NCBI GenBank assembly: GCA_026874595.1 | Contig: CM049310.1 | Span: 25,961,058 to 26,025,057 of the forward strand | Direction: 5' to 3' | Source of the DNA: Sipunculus nudus | Lineage: Eukaryota; Annelida; Sipuncula; Golfingiida; Sipunculidae | Length of the DNA stretch: 64,000 bases | Shown: in pieces, positions 56,541 to 64,000 of the stretch | Layout: every line of letters begins with the position of its first letter | Position numbering within the stretch: position 1 is the stretch's first letter | Program-made: the position numbers and the translations under genes | Notes under the pieces: generated by a model | Told to the model about the DNA's origin: nothing | The model's input: only the letters and a program-made list of their open reading frames with translations | Databases searched by the model: none

Positions 56541-59500
56541 TGGAACCCCGCCTTGCGACCACCCCGCAAATGCGACCACCCCCACAAATACGACCACTTT
56601 CTTGGTCCCGAATATACGATTTGCATAACTTACAGTTTAACAAATACGACCACCCCCAAATTACGACCACTTTGGTCAGTCCCCAAGGTGGTCGTAATTG
56701 TGGGGTTCCACTGTATATACACACATTTAAAGATTCAAGGTAATGAACAACTTCCCTGAAATAACTACCATCCAAACCAGTTGCGACAAATATAGAATCT
56801 AAACCGATAAAACTGAAGAACTGAACTAGGAACATCACGAATTTATAAATACATTTAGTGTTAATAGCCTCAAACTATTTTCAAACTTTTGTCTTTGTTT
56901 ATCAGCTCCTGTCATTACCCCCTGCGAGATCCAATACAATGAGCTGCAGTGACGACCCAGTCTTTATTCAGGATGACGCCACCACACACGTGACTATCGG
57001 TCGTGCTGCTCCTTTTCTTCTGAAGAGAGATCTGCCAGGGCCAGCTGTGAGGACGAGCCTCTTCTCCGCCAACAATCCTCGAGAAAGTGGGCGTGGTCGG
57101 GGCGATGCCGCATCTCAGGGGTACCGGGCGCTCTGGAACAAGAAATATGTTTGTATTGGACCTCACTTTTTATTTATGACTTGTTAATCAGGTGGGATCT
57201 TTAAAGGTTTTGTATTAATTTTTTTTCACATTCTTTGTAAGCTTCCTTTAATTTTGACAAATACTCCATATAAATCCACTTTTATTACACTTGAAGGACA
57301 TCACGTCCATTTTAAAATAATGTTAATATATAAACTTAAGGATTGCACGTTCATATCTTAAAAACTAAAAAATTAAGTCATTCTTCCTTTGTTATATATA
57401 ATGTCTACTGTTTACCTGAGGGTGATGGTTCTGTGGGACTTGTTTCCGGGCCTTCTGTTGGTCTTGGTGGACCTGTCGGTGGCCGAGGTGTCGATGGGTT
57501 CTCCGGAGCTGAATATCGAACAAATTTCATTTAATATTTTTCCTGCAAAATAAAGCAACCACTTATCGATCGTAATTTTTTTTTTTTTTTTTTACATTTC
57601 GATCAGAGGTATATTGCGGGCTTCAAACGTTGTGAGTCCCGAGATTTTAAGCCCTCTTTGGTCAGAATGGCTTTGGCCCTGTGCCAACTCCTGGCGGCGC
57701 TTCTCTGCAAACCTGTCTGTAGAGAAAAGGGGTGGCGTGAAGGGAGCTATAACACACAGGCAACAGGACCACCACGCGTGTGAGCAAGCTTATTCCTTTA
57801 CACAACAAGTTGTGATTAAAAGGTTTTTTCAGAGGTGCAGGGGTCACAGAGCTGAAGATCCTGTTGATTTAGAGGTTTAGAACAGTATGGGAATGATGGT
57901 TGTACTTACCATCTTCGAAGGTATATTTCAGCCGGAATCCCTTCATACTGTTGGACCGGTCTGTGAAAAAGAGGATGTACAGGCGGTTGCTACTGGAAAC
58001 GATGTCGCCGGGCCGTTTGGTGCCACAGAAAGCTCCAATGTATGGATGTCGAAATGACGAACCGTCATAGATCTCAAGGCTGTCGTATAAACATCCTCGG
58101 CTCGATTCCACTTTGAAAAATCGAAATTTCAGACGCACGACCTGTAAATAGGGAAAGCAACATTTGCATTAGCTTTACGGCTATTCTGATAATCCTGGTT
58201 AAAAAAGTACGTTAAACTTAAGACTGTGTTGGGTATCTCACCATGAATTAGCTTAAGTATTGGTCATGTGGTATTTCTGATAATGCTAACCCTAGGATAC
58301 AGTTTCCTAAAATGTAATGGCCAATATCTTCCCAAGGGATGAATTTAGATAATATACAAATATTTTAAAAAAATGTCTGAACCAAGGCTTAGAATGAGAA
58401 TGTATATGATTATAAAGTTATGATTATTGTTGAGGGAGAGGGGAGAACTGATTGATCAAAATGAAATTTGATATGCACTAATCTTAGCGTGGCTTAAAAT
58501 GAGTAAAATTGTACAATTACTGAACCGCAGAGTTACATTCCTATAAGGCGACTATTGACATCGGGAAGGAAACCTCTGGTCGGACTCCTATTCTCCATAC
58601 ACTTATTAAACAATAGGCCATATTACGCTACCACTTTGCATGCGACCTATGCCGCCGAGTGGCCAAGCCGGCGAGCTGTCATTGAAAACGAAACCTAACA
58701 ATTTTGGCTCTGGGCACTCCTCGCTGGGCTGGTTTCAGTTTTGCTGGCAACTGATACATGGCTACGATAAAATAGTCTTAATGTCACAAAAGGACGATGA
58801 AGGGGAACAAAGGGGATGCGTAATAGGACCTTTAAAAATAATATGAGTATTCTCCGTATTGTAAGTATTTGTAATGTATTCTCAGTATTTGTGATGTACG
58901 TGTTGACCAAAAAATCTGCAAAAAGATATGCCACCCGGGAGTTGTGATATTTTACGTACCTTGTCTGTCGGAGCGACGATCTTCCATCCACAAAAAGCCC
59001 GGTCGGGGTAAGCCACGGGATAACCAGGGGATCGGATAGTTCCAGATTTCCATGTCAGGATCGCATGCTTCAAACCACAGCCAGCAACGGACCCATATGG
59101 CTCTGTAACATAGGTATATGTATCTATACACACATTATACACATACTCATTCAAGGGTGGACACAAACTCTGCTGATCAGAGGAAGACACTGGAACACCT
59201 TCCTTTTAATATTGATATTTAATTTATTTTGATTATATTATTTTTTATATTATTTATAAATTTATATTTATTATTATTCCAGAATATTAATTGATGGAAA
59301 ACAATTCGAATTTAAGTTTTCGTGTAATAAAAGAATATAAAGTATTCGAAATAAGAATAATCTATAATAAATGAAAACATACACATGAAGCTCCTTGTGA
59401 TAAAAGCAAGGAAATGCATATATACGCATACACAAATATATATGAATATGCCCGTGAAAAACACCGGCTATGCCGTTATTAATATAGATGTCATTATAAA

Positions 59501-60366
59501 CGTCTTACCCAAGAGCGGCCGCTCCTCGTTCATATGGCTCCCGTTCAGGATGGAGAGTGACGGCTGATAACTATAAGACCTCTCGCTTATCTGTAATATT
59601 AAAGCCATAATGATAATACGCTGATCGTTAAAGCCAAAGTCTTATTTTAACAAGCGTCATACCAAAATAAGAAGGATATAACCAAGATAAAAACGAATGA
59701 CTAGAAATGACATTATGTTTCAGCTGTATTTTTTATCCAGTTAAAATAAGTACATCCCAAAACTGTCGTTCTGAATATTTCAATCTCCGTAGAATTCCAA
59801 TTATGCAATATAGATAGGGTTCTTAGTTTTGTCCTGCAATATTTAGGTTTTGTCCTGCAATATTAAGGTTCATGTGTGTAGGTCTTGTGTGCACGGACCT
59901 GTCAACTTCGTGGATAAATTTGCAACAAATCATGTTATGCATATTTGTCTCATACGGGATCCTAAATTACCTCTGCAAAACAATTTTTTTTAAATTGGTA
60001 TACAAATGTAGATTACAAAACTTACCTCAACCATCTCTGGAAAACTCATCGGGACGCCAGAGCTGCTGAAAATAGATTGATTAATAGATGATTATGTCAG
60101 TACATGGATGTATTATCTAGTTTTAACTTGCAAAGCTATTAAATTTGTGATTAGAGATTTCCATGACATAAGGCCACCTTTCCAGTTCACAATTAAGACA
60201 CTTTTAGGTATTTATACTCTGATACTGTTATATTAAAAAAACAAGTCAACATGGATCAGTTGTATTAAAGGTTAATCATTATGAAATGACATTTATAAAG
60301 GGGTGGGGATGAACATTAGATCTTATAGAATTTTTTTATTTTACACCATTTATCCCAGTGTTTGGT

Positions 60367-60420
<54 letters not shown>

Positions 60421-60794
60421 TTATATCGATATATATATTTATTATTTATATTATATATAATACTTAATAAATATATATTATATAAATATATTATACAGAT
60501 ATTACTTTTATATTAATATATATATTATTATGCAAATATAAGGGATTACATTCGCTCCTGGTTAAGAGTTAATATTTTTTGCACGTTGTAGGGATCCAGT
60601 TTTCTTGAAACAGGAATTTCAGAATAAGTACGAGGGGTTGATTAATTTGCTTATTATTTTCAGATCTATTCCGGTGTACAGGAGATGGGAGAGGCTGTTC
60701 TTAACGCTAGCGGCCCCTCTGATACTTACGCTTGTCCTTTAGCCATGGTCAGGAGACCGAGACACAGGACGCCGAGGAGGCGTTGGAAAATCAT
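51298..60794 (-). CDS. CUB-SP-SP secreted serine protease gene, copy C (complete, 751 aa)
   Basis: Fifteen coding exons, right to left: 60730-60794, 60026-60065, 59509-59590, 58960-59102, 57910-58141, 57416-57508, 56919-57132, 55658-55920, 54975-55120, 54490-54655, 53986-54036, 53131-53326, 52293-52540, 51862-52007, 51298-51468; total 2256 nt, in phase. The signal peptide begins [15 protein letters not shown]. Same layout as copies A and B: CUB, Pro/Thr-rich linker, SP1, short linker, SP2. Both SP domains keep His (TAAHC), Asp (NDIALL) and Ser (GDSGGP), and both read GKGPCY before the Ser, so a non-tryptic S1 pocket is expected twice. Linkers and introns differ most from A and B, so this is the oldest branch of the array. 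One donor is GTAATG (56913-56918). The acceptor at 53327 uses a (CT)n microsatellite as its pyrimidine tract. A possible AATAAA signal follows the stop at 51279-51284. Confidence 0.92.
56144..56352. repeat. Long (AT)n complex, copy C intron
   Basis: An AT run of about 80 bp, then the 'agtttttcttcagagttt' segment, then further imperfect AT/ATAC runs up to the hairpin at 56361. Confidence 0.95.
56361..56445. repeat. Near-perfect 35-bp hairpin in an intron of copy C
   Basis: Arm 'aactctgaagaaaa' + 'tcaacactgtaaattcacaac' (56361-56395) is complementary to 56411-56445 with a few mismatches; the loop is 15 bp. The distal part of the arm also occurs at 56231-56251, across an (AT)n tract, giving a second pairing option. 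Possibly a foldback element. Confidence 0.85.
56538..56713. mobile_element. Short pogo/Tigger-type MITE in an intron of copy C
   Basis: A 176-bp element with perfect 12-bp inverted ends CAGTGGAACCCC / GGGGTTCCACTG, flanked by TA on both sides (56536-56537, 56714-56715). 'gcgaccacc' and 'tacgaccac' motifs recur inside in both orientations, so it can fold back. CAGTGGAACC ends with TA duplications are characteristic of pogo-like Tc1/mariner elements. Confidence 0.8.
60366..60500. repeat. (AT)n and AT-rich imperfect run, copy C intron
   Basis: Pure AT run 60371-60412 followed by TATAT/ATATTA repeats, in the intron between coding exons 1 and 2 of copy C. Confidence 0.95.
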
Positions 60795-61969
60795 GCCCAG
60801 TTACGATTACCCTGGAGACACCTGCAAAAAAACGCCGGGAAAACCTGAAAAAAAGAAATAGAACAATATTTAAATTAACAGCAGACCGAAAAATTATAAT
60901 TTTAACCATCAAAGGAGAAAGCGTCCTGTAAATTGGGCGAAAATTATTTAGAAAAGGTAAAGTGCTCTTTCTCTCGCACACTAGACTGGTTCTCCGCTCC
61001 GCTCGGTACATGCGGTGGCCTGGCAGGTGCTAAGAGTTGCACGGTTATTGTTCACACCTCGGGTTATCCACTCTGCTCTCTAAACAAAACAACGTACCCT
61101 TGATCTTTTGTTTGAAGGAGTCAAACCTCTCATTGTGCGAGAACCTACTTTGTTGATCAGACAGAACATTGCACCTCCAGCTCGGCAAGTTCTGGTTTTG
61201 TTTAATTTACACCGCTCTTAGAATACAATGTCGGCTTTATGGACACAAAAATGTATAATTCAGGTAATACCTGGTTCAATATTACTAAAAAGCCTAATCA
61301 CCTATCTGACCTTTATAAACTAAAGGTAATCCCTTAAAGCTTTCATAAAAATAGGCGTGTTTATAATAAGCGGGGAAGGGGCCAAAAGAATCATAACAAA
61401 TTAAACAAGGGTATCTGGCAGCAAGTCAGTTAAGCCAGAGCTTTGCAAATGGCGTTTTGCAACAAGTGACCTTTCTACCTCCGCATATATGCAACCTACC
61501 ACCTAAGGCTACACTATTCTCCCATTTGTAAACATTGCTGTGTTTACAAACATATTGTTGATAAACAAGTTTACACATCCTTCACCTTTATAAGAACTTT
61601 TCACAGCCAAAACTACCCTTCGATCATTAGTATATACACAGAGGAAGTCAGTAATTACATAATTTCTGTTTCAGAAGGTAGGTGATTGGGCACCTTTAGT
61701 ATTTTTATCGTTTGAACGGATATCATTATTTTCTCATATAAATACAATATTTCAATAAAAAGTCACATATTAAACTGGTATTAAATTAAGTATATCTAAG
61801 GTTTCATTTAAAAAATACCGCCTATTTAACCTCTAAACAAACAAATGTATATAAAATATAGGTGTGCGTTCTTTTATATGTAATTTTGTAAAAATAAATA
61901 TATTTATATAAAAGACATATATTAAAACATATTTTAGGTATATATGTTACGTATATATTACATAATAGG

Positions 61970-61973
<4 letters not shown>

Positions 61974-62011
<38 letters not shown>
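61974..62011. repeat. (AT)n microsatellite, 5' UTR intron of copy C
   Basis: About 18 AT units inside the predicted 5' UTR intron. The surrounding 60845-62355 shows no coding exon or other recognisable feature. Confidence 0.9.
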
Positions 62012-62014
<3 letters not shown>

Positions 62015-62361
62015 AGCTCTTAGATGAAAGATCGGACCTCAAATGCGGCAGGGTTCGGTTTACGTATTATATAGCCCAATGTAATTTCTCTATATAAAAA
62101 ATACATCCGATAAATAAAATATATATATATAGGATATCTAAATGAAATTATTGTGATATCATATATCAATCAATGCTGTAGTTAAACATATATTTGCCTT
62201 TTTAAATTATTTCTTTTTCCATGATATCATGGTGGAAAGAAGGTTACACTCCACCGGCGGTCTTAAATAAAGAACGTTTGCGCTTCTATTTTTCCAACAG
62301 GAACAGGCAACTACCTAGCTGGGTACCTGTAGCTGATAAGAATACATGATAATCTACATAC

Positions 62362-62418
62362 CTTTTCCTGTGGCTTCTTAGTGTTATGGCTTTCCCGTGT
62401 ACCTGAGAGTATCTGACT
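62362..62418 (-). other. Non-coding first exon of copy C
   Basis: Predicted 5' UTR exon from the initiator A at about 62418 to the donor GTATGT at 62356-62361, alignable with the first exons of A and B. The next exon would begin after the acceptor at 60845, giving a 5' UTR intron of about 1.5 kb. No upstream ATG is seen in the leader, unlike A and B. Confidence 0.55.
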
Positions 62419-62544
62419 GAGCCTTGGACCGGAGGTTATAGATATACCAAAACCTGAACCATGGGGGGCTCATTAGCATAAACACCCTGAGACATGGAGA
62501 TCAATGAATGATTATGAGGATGACGTAACCAGCCACGCGCTTCC
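62413..62544 (-). promoter_or_regulatory. Promoter of copy C: initiator, TATA, TGACGTAA and TCACGTGA motifs
   Basis: GGTATATCTATAACC holds the TATA element (about 62446-62436), 28 bp from the initiator TCAGTC at 62420-62415. TGACGTAA is at 62521-62528. The palindrome TCACGTGA lies at 62637-62644, just past the span given here, followed by GAATGAAC as in copy B. Confidence 0.55.
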
Positions 62545-62649
62545 CCGAGCGACCCGCTGGCTGTGAATTGCAATCCCCGAGGGTTGCCAGGATTCCCCGC
62601 AACGAGCGCAACACACACGATCATGCCACCAGCGTGTCACGTGAATGAA

Positions 62650-63440
62650 CTGTTTAGTTTCCAGGATTAGTACCCTTTTGTTTTGCTGCTTTGCATAATT
62701 ATTATTATTGTTATTTACAAAGGTATCATCTTAACTTCCCCGATACTACAGTGTAAGCCTGGTATTAATTGAAGATATCAGAAGAATGCGTTTGTTCTCC
62801 ATTCCACGTCAATTACTGAGAATAAATTTACTTTGACTTCATATTTCACAATTTATTTATAAAACTGGTTGGTAACCATGAAAATTGCATCTGTCATGTA
62901 AACACCTGTGACCTTGTTTAATGTATTTATGATTGCTGTTAATATAATCAATAGTTGCCTAACTATAAGTAGCTTTATATCATAAACAAGGCATGGAACG
63001 TTTAAATTTAGTTGAAGCTCCAACAGTGAGATGTGATGAGATCCCAATAAAAGCAAGGCAAAACTGTCACTTTACGGGACTTTAGAGTTGCCTACACAAG
63101 CTGACCATAATAATTAAACAGCAATAAAATTGCGATTTTCCAATATTGCCCAATGAGAGGTCTCTACTTTTTGTAGATGCCCACTTACACTGCTAAGAAG
63201 ACGTTTTCTGTAATGGCATGGTTCTCGTGTGTTTAGATGAGTGAGTTATATAACGATTTATGAATCCAAGTCTATTCCCTTTTTCCCTGTAGCCATTCAA
63301 CGGTTTCATGATTTAATGATAACGGGACATCCATGGCACATCCATCCCTAAGGTCACCAGCAATATTCCATCCTATTATTTGTGACGTGTGTTTTGGTAA
63401 TAAATAACATAAATATTATGCTACATGTAGTAAATAAAGA
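62650..63440. other. Upstream flank of copy C
   Basis: No gene, repeat array or RNA gene recognised. AT-rich with scattered short frames only. Confidence 0.6.
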
Positions 63441-63446
63441 GTTGGG

Positions 63447-63612
63447 TCCAAAAGTACCCGTACTCATAGTACTCGTACTCTGAGTACTTTTTAGTACTCT
63501 TTACTCATACTCGAGTACTTTTTAAAAATCACAAAAATACTCGTACTTGTACTCGAGTACTTTGAACATTATCGGTACTCATATGAGTAATTTATGAGTA
63601 CTTTTGGGTATT
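63447..63612. repeat. Palindrome-rich 'gtactcgagtac' block
   Basis: 'gtactcgagtac', 'gagtact' and 'cgtactc' recur about a dozen times in both orientations. The block starts 'aaaagtacccgtactcat' and ends 'atgagtacttttgggta', imperfect inverted ends. Blocks of this type often are terminal parts of DNA transposons; no target duplication was seen. Confidence 0.7.
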
Positions 63613-64000
63613 TCATATTTGGTTAAAATTGCTAGATAAACTTTAATCTCAATTTATTATATTAGTAATAGTTTATTATACTAAATAATAGTAAGATATT
63701 ATATATAATATAATATATATATATATATATCATCATCATATAAAATAGCACTAATAGTAGTATGTTTTATATAAGGATTAGCTGCATTGATCAATTTTTT
63801 TTCCGTCTGCAAACAATGAGGCAATAATTGATCCATTAGTAAAAGGTCCTGTTGGCAGCCAAATTTTAGACTAGTTAGGTTTAGACAAATTAAAGAGTAG
63901 TTGCTTTGATACCCTTGTCAAACAAAGTTACAACTATTACGATAAACTACTCACACTTATAGTTGTTTGGTAAATTTGTTAGCTCAACTGAGGAAGGGTA

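Noticed and set aside
58650-58740. tRNA-like 'gccgagtggccaagccggcg' stretch
   Set aside because: Resembles an A box, but no B box follows at the right distance.

Overview
The window is animal nuclear DNA: AT-rich, with small exons in large introns, GT/AG splice sites, long (AT)n tracts, tRNA-derived SINEs, LINE, gag and DNA-transposon debris. Protein families and repeat style suggest a marine lophotrochozoan, most probably a mollusc; that is inference, as no species marker was recognised.

The core is a minus-strand tandem array of three secreted multidomain protease genes, here called copies A, B and C. Each encodes a signal peptide, a short N-terminal segment, one CUB domain, a Pro/Thr-rich linker, a first trypsin-fold protease domain (SP1), a second linker, and a second protease domain (SP2). 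Copy A (49-7846) loses its last two coding exons off the left edge. Copy B (10508-19472, 753 aa) and copy C (51298-60794, 751 aa) are complete in 15 coding exons that all join in phase. A non-coding first exon lies upstream of each, with a TATA box, an initiator and, in B and C, shared bZIP-like and E-box motifs. Copies A and B are close enough that introns align; C is older. SP1 keeps its full catalytic triad in all three copies. In copy B, SP2 carries Thr for the catalytic Ser and Asn for Gly216, so it looks like a pseudoprotease; in C, SP2 is intact.

The array is split between B and C by about 31 kb. This holds a LINE 3' remnant (20.4-21.2 kb), a 2.2 kb minisatellite with 47-bp units (22.4-24.7 kb), a duplicated block, a decayed LINE reverse transcriptase (25.1-26.5 kb), an 80-bp tandem repeat (28.4-29.3 kb) and a plus-strand 17-exon DUF885-family metallopeptidase gene (32673-49109, 612 aa). 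The 5.6 kb intron of that gene contains three tandem-repeat blocks and a minus-strand LTR-retroelement remnant (gag with zinc knuckle, tRNA-Lys-like primer binding site). The exon carrying its HExxxGHH motif is followed by two further tandem copies of itself.

The genes suggest a secreted proteolytic locus: CUB-targeted endopeptidases with an unusual Gly189/Pro190 S1 pocket, next to a probably membrane-anchored DUF885 peptidase. A role in digestion, immunity or reproduction cannot be told from sequence alone. Independent insertions (hAT-like MITE, SINE, pogo-like elements) can be dated relative to the duplications because the paralogous introns give empty sites.
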